Below, one piece after another: positions 35,639 to 48,004 of a stretch of DNA of 64,000 nt. The stretch covers positions 1,753,392-1,817,391 of the forward strand of contig NC_091369.1 of NCBI RefSeq assembly GCF_038502225.1, read 5' to 3'. The position numbers were made by a program, and so were the translations under genes. Source of the stretch: Cherax quadricarinatus. Its lineage: Eukaryota; Arthropoda; Malacostraca; Decapoda; Parastacidae. The notes under the pieces were generated by a model. It ran no database searches, was not told the origin of the DNA, and was given only the letters and a program-made list of their open reading frames with translations. Positions within the stretch are counted from its first letter, which is position 1, and the number at the start of each line of letters is the position of its first letter.

Positions 35639-36364
35639 TTGGAGGAACTTGACAGATGTATCAGGTGTTTAGGTAATCAAAATGTAAAGGATTGTCATGC
35701 CAAATTAAACAACTGTTATCAATGTCACAAAGGAAGACACCATATAGTTATGTGTAAAGGTCTATATGATAATGTTGATAATAATGATAATGTTGACAAT
35801 CCTGACACAACAGTGGCTAATGTAAAAATTGCTGCTGTTAATAATGATGGTTTTGCTGAAGTAGCCTTACCTGTGTTACAGTTAAAAATTGATGATAAAA
35901 GGCATAAATCAAAAAATGTAAATGCATTATTGGACCAGGGATCCCAGCGTACTTTCATAAAACGTAAATGTCTTGATGGTCTGAAAGTACAGATGGGAGA
36001 TCCCACAACTTTAAAATTATCTGGTTTTCTCTCGGATAAAAGGTCTCAATTGTATGACACTGTTTATGTAACTGTCAGGTTGGGCAATGAGAAAAAACGG
36101 GTTAATGCAGTAATTGTAGATAGACTTCCAGAGAAAATATCTACAGTAGGGCTTAGTAAAGCTACAGAAAGACTCTCACATATTGTAAATTTAGCACCTT
36201 CTGGTGTAAGTGATGATTCTGTAGGCCCAATAAATATTTTGATAGGTAGTGACTATTATGCCTCCTTTGTAAAGGGTATGGTAAAGAAATGTGGTGTCAC
36301 CCTTTTGAAGACTGCAGGAGGTCATGTAATGTATGGTAGGATTCCTCGTAATAATAATGCATGA
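35639..36364 (+). pseudogene. BEL/Pao zinc knuckle and aspartic protease
   Basis: It begins with CIRCLGNQNVKDCHAK and CYQCHKGRHHIVMC, a cysteine/histidine knuckle region. The protease-like domain follows at about residue 85, with NALLDQGSQRTFIKRKCL (DQGS where active proteases of this group have DxGS/DSGS). Then IGSDYYASFVKG. A TGA at 36,362 separates it from the next frame, which is in the same phase. Confidence 0.85.
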
Positions 36365-36391
36365 CTAGAGAAAAGTACAAATACCATAACT

Positions 36392-38086
36392 GTGTGTCTT
36401 ACTCATGAAATCGTACCCCAGCATAATTCTTCCATAGAGGATGGTGTTGAGCCAGTGCATAAATTGTGGGAATTAGACAGCATTGGAATAAATGTAAATG
36501 AAGAAAGTCCAGATGATTCTTTTACTCAAGAACAGTACCTGAGAGATGTAAAATTTGAATCTGGACAATACTGGGTAGGACTTCCGTGGAGACTGAACCA
36601 TCCAGAATTGCCCACTAATTACAGAATGGCATATGGACAATTAAAGGCTCAGCTTCGCGAACTGAGTAAGACACCAAAATTGTTAACTGCCTATAATGAT
36701 ATAATTGCTGAGCAGTTAATTAATAAATTTATAGAAGAGGTACCTCCTGAGAAAGTCAAAATTTATGGTCACTATTTACCACATCACAGAGTGAAGAAGA
36801 ATTCTAAGACCACTCCTCTGAGAATTGTGTTTAACTGTAGTGCCAGGAGTAACAAAAATGTACCTAGTTTAAATGACTGTTTGATGACAGGTCCGTCGTT
36901 GACGGAAAAATTAGGAGATATCTTATCAAATTTCAGAGTGAAGCATTATGCCTTTACGGCTGACATAAGTAAAGCTTTCCTAAGAGTGAGTTTACAAGAA
37001 GCTGACCGGGAATGTACCCACTTCTTATGGCCTGAGAATCCTAGTGAGCCACTTAACCCTCTGAAAACCTTTCGTTTTAGGAGTGTATTATTTGGTGCTA
37101 CATCCAGTCTGTTCCTACTTCAAGCGACGATAAATGCACACCTTAAATGTATGGAAAGTCCACTGAGTAAAGTAATGAGCAAACAATTTTATGTGGACAA
37201 TTTCCTGGGTGTGACGTCAACTGAAGAGGAACTGTTAATGACTTATGGAGAGGCTAATAAAATAATGCAAAGTGCAAATATGCCTCTGAGGGAATGGAAT
37301 AGTAATTCGTCCAAATTAAAGAACAAAATAAGTAAAGATTTCCCTGGAGATGAAGTGCAAAAATGTAGTAATGTATTGGGATTAACTTGGGATACTGAGA
37401 GAGATTTGTTAATGTTAAAACCTAATAATTACAGTATGCCCAATAAATTAACTAAGAGAGTTTTGCTTGCTGAAGTTTCCAAATGTTTTGATCCACTAGG
37501 TTTAGTGTCACCCCTTACTATAAGAGGGAAATTATTAATACAGGAAGCATGGAAACTTAAATGTGCTTGGGATGAAATTTTACCTGAGGAATTCATTAAC
37601 AGGTGGGATGAATTAATTGGTGATTATGAGAAAATTCCAATGTTGGAGTTCCCACGCCAGGTGGCCAATCCAAAGGGGAAAAATGTACTCCACATTTTTT
37701 GTGATGCTTCAAAATTGGCATATGAAGCAGTTGCTTATCTTCAATGTAATAGTGTTATTTATCTTGTTATGTCTAAGGCTAAAGTGTCTCCAATTAAATC
37801 ACGTACCTTGCCTCAGTTGGAATTAACAGCCATTTATGTAGCTGTCAAATTAGCTAATTATATAAGAAATAAGTTGCAGGAGATAAATATTAGCGGCACT
37901 GTAATTTGGTCTGATAATGAGGTATCCTTACAATGGATTCGTAATGGAAACAGTAAAATTGTGTACATACAAAACAGAGTCGCTGAAATTAATCAGATGC
38001 AAGAGAAGTATAATAGTTTGGGTCAGCATATGTTAACATTTAATCATATACCTGGTGAGGAGAATCCAGCTGATTTCTTGTCTTGA
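36392..38086 (+). pseudogene. BEL/Pao reverse transcriptase and RNase H
   Basis: 564 residues copying RNA to DNA in the parent element. Motifs: YLPHHRVKKNSKTTPLRIVF, FTADISKAFLRVSL, FRFRSVLFGATSS, then FYVDNFLGVTS. The active-site box is YVDN where an active enzyme has YVDD, so the second catalytic Asp is lost. A Pao-type region (EVSKCFDPLGLVSPLTIRGK) and an RNase H region (IFCDASKLAYEAVAY, RTLPQLELTA, WSDNEVSLQWI) follow. It ends with a stop at ENPADFLS, where the family continues. Confidence 0.93.
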
Positions 38087-38394
38087 GGTTTACCTCATGC
38101 TAAATTTGTAAATGCTGTATCATGGTTTAAAGGACCGAGTTGGTTGGTAAATAAAGCTAATTGGCCTGTACAAAAGGCGTATATTGCTCGTGTTGAAATT
38201 ACTGTGACCACCGCTCCAATAGTTTGTCCTCCCTTAGCCATTGATATAAATAGGTATTCTTTACCCAAACTAATCAATGTAACTAAGTTGGTGTTTAAAT
38301 TTCTAAACAAGATGATATTTCATTTAAGTTTTCACATCCTCTTGAATATTGGATAAAGAGGGTACAGGAGGAAATCTATGGAAATGAGATTAAA

Positions 38395-39846
38395 TTGATG
38401 ATGGAAAGAAAAATTGTGAAAGGTTCCATAATAGAGAAATTGGGGCTGTATTTAGAGAACAATGTAATTAGGTGCAGAGGTAGGTTACAAAATGCTGAAT
38501 TGGGTGATTATGCTAAACACCCTATCTTACTGCCCAAAACTCATCATCTAACAAATTTAATTGTTCTAAATGCCCATAAAAATGTAATGCATGGTGGGGT
38601 ACAAGATACCTTAAATTGTATTAGGGAAACTTTCTGGATTCCACAAGGACCGCAAAGTGTAAAAAGGGCGATTAAATCTTGTGTAATATGTCGCCATGTG
38701 GATGCCAGATCCTATATGTACCCAGGTCCTCCACCATTGCCAAAGGAGCGTGAACAATTAGTGAAACCATTTGATGTAACAGGTGTAGACTATAGTGGTC
38801 CAATAATTTTAACAGGTACGTCAAATGGTGTTCCACTGAAAGTGTATGTTTGTTTGTTCACCTGTACTGCTACTAGGGCAGTTCATTTAGAAGTGGCACA
38901 GGACTTGTCTGCAGAACAGTTTATACAACTGTTTCGAAAATTTGCAGCTAGGAGATCCTGTCCGAGATTGATGATTTCGGATAATGCCACAAATTTTGTA
39001 GCAGGTGCTCAACACTTGATAGAATTAAATAATAGTAACGATGTTCAATCTCTGTTAACCCAGCGAGGGTGTACATGGAAATTTATTACTCCTAGAGCCC
39101 CTTGGTAGGGAATGCTGTACGAAAAACTGATAGGCACAGTGAAGAGGTGTCTCCGTAAAGTACTACACCGGAAGAGAATTAATTTGGAAGAATTCCGTGC
39201 AGTGTTAGTGGAGGCGGAAAATCGTATAAATAATAGTCCTCTCTCGTACATGAGTGATACACCTGATTCAGATGTATTAACACCTTCTCACCTAATATGT
39301 GGAAGGAAATTGGAAGCTGCCCCTGTCTAGAGAGATAATCTGGAAGAAAGTGATGAAGATTACAATGATGGGGCAGTGTTGTGTGATAAATTTAAAATGT
39401 TAAATAAAGTAATTGATCATTGGTCTAATGTGTGGCATAAGGAATATCTTCTTACACTATGTGAACACTCTTATGGTGCGACAGAGGCAGTAAATCGACA
39501 GAACATTCAACTAGGTGACATTGTGTTGATTGATACTGATCATCGAACATTGTGGCCTCTGGGCAAAGTATTAACATTGTACCCAGATGCACAAGGTGTT
39601 GTCAGGAATGTCAAAGTGCTGTGTCGTGGCCAGGTAAGTTTACGTACAATTAATAAATTGATTCCCTTGGAATTAGGTGTTCAATCAAACGTAAATGAAA
39701 ATCTGAGGGAAAGTGACACGAGTGATATGGAAGATAACGCTGACCAAGTGATGCTGGAAAATGAAATCGTAGTAAGACCTACTAGGAGAACAGCCACTCA
39801 AGCCAGAACCGGCTGGAATTGTCTCCTAAAGGAAGGAGTAATTTGA
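38395..39846 (+). pseudogene. BEL/Pao integrase and C-terminal domain
   Basis: Frame-shifted relative to the RT. It has a zinc-binding HHCC segment (HLTNLIVLNAHKNVMHGG ... CVICRHVDA), the catalytic core with VTGVDYSGPI (first Asp) and ISDNATNFV (second Asp). The catalytic Glu region is in YEKLIGTVKRCLRK after a Trp-to-stop change at 39,106. A second stop lies at 39,328. The final DUF5641-like part has GDIVLIDTDHRTLWPLGKV. The coding part ends at 39,844, shortly before the 3' LTR. Confidence 0.92.
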
Positions 39847-39878
39847 GTCGTTTAGCAACGAACTCCGCCCGGCCACAG

Positions 39879-40355
39879 TATGGAAAATACTGTATATATT
39901 TTCCAGAAATACAGTAGTTATATGTAAATAGATGGTCATACTGTATTTAATATTTGTCATAGAAAATGGAAAGCCTGCGTCTGCGCAGAAGACAGTTGCC
40001 ATTTTGTTGTTTGAATCTGGATTAGAAATGTTGGTGTAATGGGAAGAATTTTTCGTGCTCTAGAGGTTAAAATTGGGCTGACGCCTCTCAAATAGGTGAC
40101 GAAATTGTTGGATGTGAATTACTGCATAACTTGAAATATCAGGCGACAGGTCAGGATAACTCCAGGAACCTCAGATAAGCTGTCTAATTTATGTTTATAT
40201 TCTGGCCAGTAAATTTTTCATAAATGTAGGCAAAAGGGGGGGGGGGGTCCTGTACATGACACATTAATCTCCAATCAAATTGGTGAGTATAATTATCTTT
40301 GTTCATTTACTGTTATGTACATAAAGATACATTCAGCTAAATGTAATTTTCCACA
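39879..40355 (+). repeat. 3' LTR of the BEL/Pao element
   Basis: 477 bases. It starts TATGGAAAAT (one change from the 5' copy) and ends ATTTTCCACA. By eye I count about 15 substitutions against the 5' LTR over the first 400 aligned bases, so the insertion is not recent. Confidence 0.85.
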
Positions 40356-41180
40356 TTCAAAACAAAAATGATTGCATTAAAACAAAATGTCAACATTAGT
40401 ATTATTATTATTATTATTATAATCAAAAAGAAGCGCTAAGCCACAAGGACTATACAGGTCAACATTAGTAGAAGACCATGAAAGGGAACTCTTTTTACAA
40501 GAACATCACTGGCAGTAGAGGCAACAACAATGCTATCAGCAAAAACAGCGGTATAGTTTAGTTAATAGCAGCAACGTCAATGGTGGTAGCTGATGACATC
40601 AGAAGTGACAGCAGCTACAGTATCGTATGGTGTCAGCAGCAGACTAGCAGTAGCATTAAGCAGCAATAACTTGTGTCGAGATCAACTGCAGTAATGGCGA
40701 CATATTATTATTATAATCAAGGGGGAAGCGCTAAACCCGGAAGATTATACAGCGCCTGGGGGGGGGGGGATGTGGAAGGTATTCAGGCTTAATTTGGGGA
40801 ACTGGAGCACAGATCCAATTCCCTAAATCAAGAGCCCCTCACCAACATCAAGGAACCTTCCTTGAGGGGAATGGCGACATAGCAGCTCGAGAAGTGTTTA
40901 CAGCAGCTTCAGTGTGACTGGTGCCAGTCACTAGCAGCATCTGGAGCACCAGCAGACACACTCAACGGCGACGTTGGCAATGACAATGTCAGCGGCGACT
41001 TTGGCAGTGACTGTGTCTGCAGTGACAAGTTGAATCAACTGGTCCTAGTCCACACAAGTCACCTGGAGGTTACAGGCTACAAGAAACAGCAAGTTCAGAC
41101 AAATGTGGAAACGTCACTACCATTTACTCTAAAAAATAAAGAAAGGGGTGTGGGTTCAGCTCCTCTCTCTTCACATGGAA
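40356..41180. other. intergenic sequence with dispersed repeats
   Basis: 40,703-40,871 is a well-preserved copy of a common repeat ('aagcgctaaacccggaagat', G run, 'aatcaagagcccctcaccaa', 'cttccttgagggg'). A truncated relative lies at 40,400-40,460. 40,500-41,030 is rich in CAGCAG/GGCAGTGAC-like low complexity. No gene was recognised. Confidence 0.5.
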
Positions 41181-41189
41181 GATTTTTTA

Positions 41190-41800
41190 TAGTGTATTTA
41201 GTTTTATCCTTCTCTGTAATGCCTCCAATGCATTTATATTCATTTTCTAGTACGGAGACTAGAACTGGGCCTATTAATTTAAATGAAGCTTCATCAACGA
41301 TGTACAATGTTGTACAATAATCTATGGAGTCCTGTTGCTAATACTTGTTTTTACTAGAAACTCAAGCAAACTGCTAGTTTTATTACTGACGGTACGCACT
41401 TCTGGCTTGGCTTCAGATTTCTTCTTACCACAGTATTTTTTTTTTTCATTCTTTGTGATCATATTCTACATTATTTGGTTTATAAGTGCTGGGCATTGCA
41501 CTTTTCCATATTAAACTTCAAATGCTATTTTTCCGACCACAAAATTAGCATGTCTAAATCATTTTGAAGTGCAACGATATCTCCATCTGAATTTATTTGT
41601 CGGCCTATTTTAAATGTTTTCAGCGAAATTTTTCATGTCGATTATTTTTACTACCTTCATCATCGTCATTAATGAAGAATATGAATAAAGGACCCAAAAT
41701 TTATCCTTGTGGAACGCCACTTGAAACCATATTGGGGACCAGTCGCATTACATCTTCCTTAGGTTGCCCTACACTGGTGGGAAAAATCCAGGGTAATAAA
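41190..41800 (-). pseudogene. decayed CR1/I-like LINE reverse transcriptase fragment
   Basis: The minus strand around 41,690-41,740 reads a degraded SGVPQG..LGPLF..FIND, the RT block seen intact at 63,330-63,400. The rest is too mutated for a continuous frame. Identification depends on this one block. Confidence 0.5.
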
Positions 41801-42239
41801 AATTACACGAACTGAACCATGAATTGTGCATGAATACCTTTCTGTACCTGTAATGAAAAATATATAAATGAAAAACGTACGAGATTTTAAGGTCGATTAA
41901 GTAGTGACATTAAGCAAGAGATGCAGCGTTTTACAACAGTTGAGATTACGAGTGATAGCAGGCAGAGACTTTCTTTTGAGATACAGACTTAACAATAGCT
42001 ATATAGGTTGGCCCACTTCCTTTCCTCTCCCTCCATAACACACGCCGCCCCTGGTACCGTTATTCATTCAGTTTCTCGTCCACTAAGTCTGACTGTTAAT
42101 AAAAGGCAACAGTATACCACAGTCTTACATTCGGGATCCGGAGAAACTCCCAAGCAAACCTCGGTATTCTAGCCAAGTGCACAACAGGACAAAACACCCT
42201 CCGTTAAGTTGGATTTGATTGGGGGTTATTGATGTTAAT

Positions 42240-42880
42240 TCAAGGTAGTGGCGGTGCCTATATCTTTGGTTAGGCTTCATTTAGATTATGCTGCACAGTT
42301 CTGGTTACCGTATTACAGAGTGGATATAAATGCTCTGGAAAACGTACAAAGGAGGATGACAAAGTTGATCCCATGTATCAAATCTTCCCTATGAGGATAG
42401 ACTGAGGGCCCTGAATCTGCACTCTCTAGAAAGGCATAAAATTAAGGAGGGGGGGAGATGAGTGAGGTGTATAAATGGAAAACAGGAATAATTGGAATGT
42501 AAATAGCGTGTTAAAAATATCTAGCCATCACAGGACTCACAGCAATGGGTTTAAGTTGGAAAAATTCAGATTCAGGAAGGATATAGGAAAGCACTGGTTT
42601 GGTAACAGAGTTGTGGATGAGTGGAACAAACTCTCGAGTACCGTCACAGAAGCTAAGACGTTGCGCAGTTTTAAAAATAGGTTGGATAAATACACGAGTG
42701 GGCGTGGGTTGGACCTGACTAGCTTGTGCTAATAGGTCTGATGGCATGCTCCTTCCGTAAGTGGATGTGACCTGACCTGACTAGGTGGGTCATTGGTTTA
42801 AGCCGGGAGGTTACTTGGTCCTGCCTCGTATGGGCCAGTAGACCTGCTGCAGTGTTCCTTCTTATGTTCTTATGATGCTG
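42240..42880 (+). pseudogene. decayed CR1-like LINE 3' end with (TTCTTATG)n tail
   Basis: The plus strand reads a broken LDYAAQFWLPYYR...LENVQRRMTKLIP. Then come HRTHSNGFKLEKFRFRKDIG, KHWFGNRVVDEWNKLSSTV and AKTLRSFKNRLDKYTSGRGL, the RT-distal region of CR1-like LINEs. A 3' UTR ('gtcctgcctcgtatgggcca') ends in TTCTTATGTTCTTATG, the kind of octamer tail known for CR1 elements. Confidence 0.8.
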
Positions 42881-43730
42881 CACGTCCGCCACCAAACCAC
42901 CCCACACGTCGTACGTCCGCCAGCTCAACCACCACACGTCGTACACCCAATAGCTCCACTACTAAATTATAATTCTCGCATCATTCTAATTCCGGTCATA
43001 ATACAAGAACAAGTCTAAGATCCAATTCATCTACTTGCTTCATATTTCATAGATTTTATATTGGATAGTTCGTGGATGTTTTAAACAGTGCGAAATTAAC
43101 ATAAATTATGTGCAAACAGAAGTACTGTTAATATTTTAACTAAGTTCCACAAGTCAGTTTGAAAACTACAAAGAATACGTTCTGCCTACACACACACACA
43201 CAAAGCTGAATACAACAATTAGTTTGCGATGATAGAAGTAAACATTTAAATACTTTACGGAAGTTATTTTAAATAATTTAAGCTTAAACTGTTTGTTTTT
43301 GAGCTTAGTTTTAATTGTAATAATAATTGTGTTGATCTAGCTAAGATGGAAAAAAAGATGGCAGTGGAAAAAATCACGCAATGAGACACTGAACTTTCAC
43401 TCCAACATATCAAGATAGTTTTAAGAACAAAGTTTTCCGAGAGTACAACATAATGGTGTATGTCCAAGAATGCCGCTACACAAGAGCGTCGTCTATCTTT
43501 CTATGTCCTCATCCAGTCTGAGCCTCAACTGTGATGCTTCCTATGTCCACTCCATCGTGAGTACCCCAACAACCCATATCTGACCTACCTCAGTACTTGG
43601 CCCATTCTCAATATCTGACCCACTCAGTACCTGACCCATCCTTAGATCGACTCTTATTACGTCCAATTTCTTAAGCGCTGTAACTCCCATGGGTTCAGCA
43701 CATCCTCATGAATACAATAATTACTTGACA
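42881..43730. other. intergenic, nothing recognised
   Basis: A duplicated CGTACGTCCGCCA / CGTCGTAC block occurs at 42,885-42,950 and a short (AC)n at 43,186-43,200. No exon, RNA gene or transposon end was recognised. Confidence 0.4.
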
Positions 43731-43751
43731 TAAAATGTCCACTCATATGAG

Positions 43752-43860
43752 TCGTTCTAGCCTCGGGCTCGGTTCAAGCCGAAAAAACGTCCAGCATCGG
43801 GTTCGATTCCAGCCGACAACGTTCCACTACCGGGTACGGTTGCAGTGGGAGACCTCCCCA
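43752..43860. repeat. three tandem B-box-like tRNA fragments
   Basis: CGGGCTCGGTTCAAGCCG, CGGGTTCGATTCCAGCCG and a weaker CGGGTACGGTTGCAG follow one another at roughly 35-base spacing. Each resembles the T-arm of a tRNA. No other tRNA arm is visible, so this is probably a degenerate tandem of a tRNA-derived repeat. Confidence 0.4.
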
Positions 43861-44736
43861 CGGTATATACATGACTATCACAAGGTAATGCACACTTCTT
43901 ATTCTCGTTTCCTGGTAGTTCCCAGTCCGCCTTCACAGAGTGAAGTCATCATAAAATAATTGTGGAATCATATCGATTTGTACTGAAAGTAACAAAACTC
44001 ACGAAAATAATACACATCTCTAGATTTTCAGTTTCAATATCCTCAGATACGGAAGGAGAGAGACGGGTGGATAATCAACCATCTTATCAGCATGTACAAA
44101 GAGAAGGCAGAGCAGCGTTTGACAAGGGAGTCCACATCTAGGCTACCCACCGAGAGGAATTAACTAGTCTAGGTACATCTACAGCTGGAATACAACATTC
44201 GATACTCTCAAACAAAATTATAACAAAAAATAATATAAATTTATCGTCTTATAAAATGTTTCTACAGCAGTACCGGTAATAAAAATTATAAAACAAAGTA
44301 TAGTCACCTGGTGAACCTGACTACAAAACGGAATACAAAACAAGTCATGCCACAAGTAGTCTGTTATTATTGCACAGCAACCAGGGAATTAAATTCCACT
44401 CTCCAAGTATCAGAAAACGGCTAGATATTAGATGTACCCGAGTTCATTAGTTTTTAACGTTTGTCTTGGTGATGAGACAATGAATTACATTAAAAAAATG
44501 TAGGAAAAATAAATGGGGGGGGGGGGGGTTATGTGGGAAGGGGTATTCAGGCGGGGTTGGGTGGGTAAGGTGGGAAGCAGGGCTGAGTAGGGGGGCACTG
44601 TGGGGAGCAGGGTTGGTTGAGGGACTGGTGGGTGAACAAATAGAGCTCCGGTGTTGCCTGGGCAAGCCGCAGCAGCAACATCAGTAGTGAATACTGGGCA
44701 ACAATACTGCCAGGTGGTGCCGCACTCGACCTCTCT

Positions 44737-44778
44737 ATGGATCATGGCAGTCCAGAAGCACTCCTCCCCTCTAACCAG
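44737..44778 (+). CDS. candidate first coding exon of the XKR gene
   Basis: An ATG at 44,737 opens 14 codons (MDHGSPEALLPSNQ) ending at ACCAG|GTACTA in phase 0. The first solid XKR exon has an acceptor-like TTACAG directly before its ATG and is also phase 0. Joining them adds 14 residues. Support is limited to phase, donor quality and the need to explain that acceptor. The short cytoplasmic N-terminus it gives would suit the family. Confidence 0.35.
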
Positions 44779-46160
44779 GTACTATCCCCCCACATTACTT
44801 CCCCACTCCCAGCACCAACTCTCCCCTTCCCTACCTCCTGCTCTCTCCCTCAGCATCCTTCACTCTCAGTATGCCCCCCCCCCCTCCCAGCCTCTTCTCA
44901 CACTCTCCTTCCATACAACTCACATTACAGAAGTGCCTCGTACAAAAGTGCCATGCAGAAAAAAAAATGTACACAGACACCCGACGGTGATCAAAAAATA
45001 TGAAACAATGGTTTTTTCCGCCTAGTGTCGTGATCTGAATTACAATTTCCAATATAACTCCGTGTGAAGCAGCGCCTCCTAGGACTTCTTGAGGAATTAT
45101 ACAACGCTTGACTAAACTTTTAAGTATTACCTAGCTGGTGCGGCAAAGTCAACATTTAACGGTGTGACGAACTGATAATAATAGCGACATTTGTGATTAC
45201 AAGAGTCGAACACTATAGTGATTACACGTATCAGTGCGGTGTTTATCTTGTGTTATCAAAAGGGTTTGTTACTGGTGATGGTGATTACATGTTTAGGTGA
45301 GGGTTTGTCTTGGTGTTGAGACAAAAGATGGCACATCAAGTTATTGTGTCAGGTTTAAAGCCTACTGACTATACGGTTATTAAAAACGCAGTTCACATAT
45401 AAACTAATAATCAAGAGCAATTTAATCCCTGAAATAGTTTCTAAAGTAAATTCTCAAGTGTTTACATTTACACTGAAAAAAATATAGACCTCGCTGTATA
45501 CAATTAAATAAACCTCTTGGTGTATATACACTAAGAAACTTCGTATTCTCTGTACACTAAAAATTAAGCATATCGCTGTGTATATTGCCTGTGAGAGCCT
45601 TGCTTACAAACAAGTTGACTAGTACCAGAACAACTGGAAGAGCAGGTCTTCACCAGCTCTCAATAGTGTGCGCCCCAGTGACCTTTATGTTAACACCAAA
45701 ACTAACAAAAACTATTACGTCTCTTGGAAGAAAACCAACGCAAGGATCAATGTAGGACAAGGGACAAATTAGCAAAGTACAACAACTACCGTCTACCCTA
45801 ACCCCTGGACACTGAGTTCACCACTACAAGGCTATTGTATCTTTGCTACTGGTGAAATTGTGACCCCATACCGTGATCTAACACCCCGACATCTTTTGCC
45901 CTGGTCCGTGACACTTGACAAATGAAAACATGTGACCTGTGATAATGCAGTGTGCCTGTGTTCTCTTATTTTATTCGCGAGAAAGAGCTAACCCTGTACA
46001 AGTCATACAAGCGCCAGGGACAAGAGGTAATAGACGTCCAGTCTACGGAAGGGATCAAGAGCCCTTCGCCAGTCAAGGTAATCAAGTCTGATCTCAGGAT
46101 CATAATGAAGAATTAGACACATGGGCAAAAAGACTGCGGTAGTGAACATTTGCTGCTAGG
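44779..46160. other. intergenic or XKR first-intron sequence
   Basis: C-rich tracts lie at 44,875-44,890. Apart from these and a G run at 44,516-44,528 just left of the candidate exon, no recognisable element appears. A degraded 'gatcaagagcccttcgccag' repeat starts near 46,040. Confidence 0.4.
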
Positions 46161-46169
46161 CTGAGAGAC

Positions 46170-46300
46170 ATTGATTACCTCACCTTCTCTTCAGTCTTTT
46201 TTGCCCCTGTATTGTACTGATAAGGCCAATGGATAACGAAACTTCAACGTAAAGATACCGAGCTGTTGCACCTGTGTCTAATTCTTTAACTTGTCGACAT
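46170..46300 (+). repeat. single (non-foldback) copy of the hammerhead-like repeat
   Basis: It contains TTGATTACCTCACC..., then a degenerate ACTGATAAGGCC..GATAACGAAAC, and ends 'aaagataccgagctgttgca' 'cctgtgtctaatt'. This is the same order as the right arm of the foldback at 54,481-54,714, but no left arm is present. Confidence 0.6.
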
Positions 46301-46755
46301 ACACACCACTGATGTTAGGATCTTGATCTTTGATCAAAAGCCCTAAGCCAGCATCAGGGCACACTCCTTGAAGGTGCCCGATGTCTCTTACTACGACTCT
46401 GCCTGTTTGTTTCTCAGAAACTTCACAAATAATACAAACTTTGAGGAGCAAACTGCGTATGTTTCGGTCCATCCTTTTGCAACTTGGTAACGGTCCAAGA
46501 CGGACCGATACGTCGTCTACAGCTTCTTTATGGTGTGGTTATTTGTGGTGTTTCAGCCATGGTATTCTCCTCCCAGACTTCTTTATACAATGTACTTCCC
46601 CTGATAACCCTGTCTCGGAGAATGAAGGGTATAAACAATACCGACAATCAGTTACGTAACTGCACATACACAAAAATGTCTTGGATACCTTACTGAAAGC
46701 TACATTCCACTTTCATGAGTTCCTTGTGGGGGAACAGTAGCCAACTATATGTAGA

Positions 46756-46876
46756 GATGTATCGGATGTGAAAATTTAGATATCCGAGGATGTGTATGAA
46801 GATGTCCTACTTATTTTGTGGATGCGGATGTAAGAGATTGTGCAGTAGTTCCGCGGATGCGGATATCCGATACATC
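46756..46876. mobile_element. 121-bp terminal-inverted-repeat element
   Basis: GATGTATCGGAT at the left is exactly complementary to ATCCGATACATC at the right. ATATCCG/CGGATAT sub-repeats lie inside. The target duplication is unclear, so superfamily (possibly hAT) is not assigned. Confidence 0.5.
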
Positions 46877-46879
46877 ACC

Positions 46880-47912
46880 ACCGCTCCACGTGTCCACTAA
46901 CCTAGTCCCAACATGAGTTAGTGGGTGTTGAGTTACAGCTCCTGGACCCGCCTCTTGCCTTTTAGTCAGTTAACGTGTTCTACAGTTCAGTGTATGAAAT
47001 CATCCTCCACTATATCAAAAAAAAAAAATCCTTGGGAGTATTAACCCTGGTGGGATAAAAATCCAAGTAACCCATGACAGCCAGTGTAACTTATTTGCGT
47101 TGAGCCAGGTGTATATCTCGATCACTCGTACATTATACAATGTTGCTTTGTGGAACATAGAATGTTCTTTGACATGTCCGCCCCTCTGCCACCTTACCCT
47201 CCCCCTTACTGCCGTTAATAAAAACACCCCCTTTCTTTACCTAATCTTTCACTTCCGTTAACGAAGCCACCCCTTTCTCTTACCCCTCCCATTAACGAAA
47301 GCATTCCTTTCCCTCCATTACTCTCACTCCCGGGCAGGATACCAACATGCAAGACGTTGGTCATGCTGGAAATCATATCCTAGCCAGAATAATGTATATG
47401 AAAGCCCGCTAGAATCTTGCTCAGGATATGGCTTCGGTACCAGTGTTGGATAACAGGTATCCACACACTACTAGTGACAAAATATCTTTCAAGGCTGCCT
47501 TGTTGACAAACAAGAACGCACAAAGTCACCTGTCAGTTATGCTGACATCATACCCAGGTGGAGGGACAGACCCCATCCATTCCACACCACATCCCCCTCC
47601 TACCCATCACTCCCCAACCCTCACAACACTACCGTCATTTTATTTGGTCACATGTCACAAAGCTCGTAATGTCATTTAAAGCGAGCATTAAAAAAAATCG
47701 ACAATATACAAAACAATTTTCAGAACGTGCCATAAATATAATAATCTAGATATCTATTTTTTTTTTTAGACTTACCGATAGTTGGTATTTACACTGTATA
47801 TAATTCTTGAGAAAACTTGTTTTAACTGCATATTATGATGTGTTTCAGAGCTGCTTAAGGCTTTGACGTATTTCAAATTTTACTCATTTGTATATAAATA
47901 ACGGAACTGAAG

Positions 47913-47913
<1 letters not shown>
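46880..47913. other. intergenic or intronic sequence, nothing firm
   Basis: 46,930-46,965 ('gagttacagctcctggaccc' 'gcctctt') resembles the 3' end of the CR1-like LINE at 62,409. The rest has no recognised exon or repeat end. Confidence 0.4.

Positions 47914-48000
<87 letters not shown>
47914..48000. repeat. (AT)n microsatellite
   Basis: An uninterrupted AT dinucleotide run of about 87 bases directly adjoins the 3' end of a LINE fragment. Similar runs are at 48,307-48,392, 48,785-48,860 and 56,440-56,527. Confidence 0.95.

Positions 48001-48004
<4 letters not shown>

Larger units (their letters stand above)
33249..40355 (+). mobile_element. BEL/Pao LTR retrotransposon, decayed
   Basis: The element spans two LTRs and a degenerate gag-pol in the order gag (DUF1759-like), zinc knuckle, aspartic protease, reverse transcriptase with RNase H, integrase, DUF5641-like. 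That order is diagnostic of BEL/Pao. At least five in-frame stops and two frameshifts interrupt it. I found no convincing target duplication (AGTAA left, TTCAA right) and no clear primer-binding site. Confidence 0.93.

Noticed and set aside
41030..41320. 96-residue plus ORF
   Set aside because: It overlaps a decayed LINE on the opposite strand and has no coding character.
44651..45025. 124-residue ORF starting at GTG
   Set aside because: It has a non-ATG start and proline/serine low-complexity sequence past the likely donor at 44,779. Only the short ATG segment was kept as a candidate exon.
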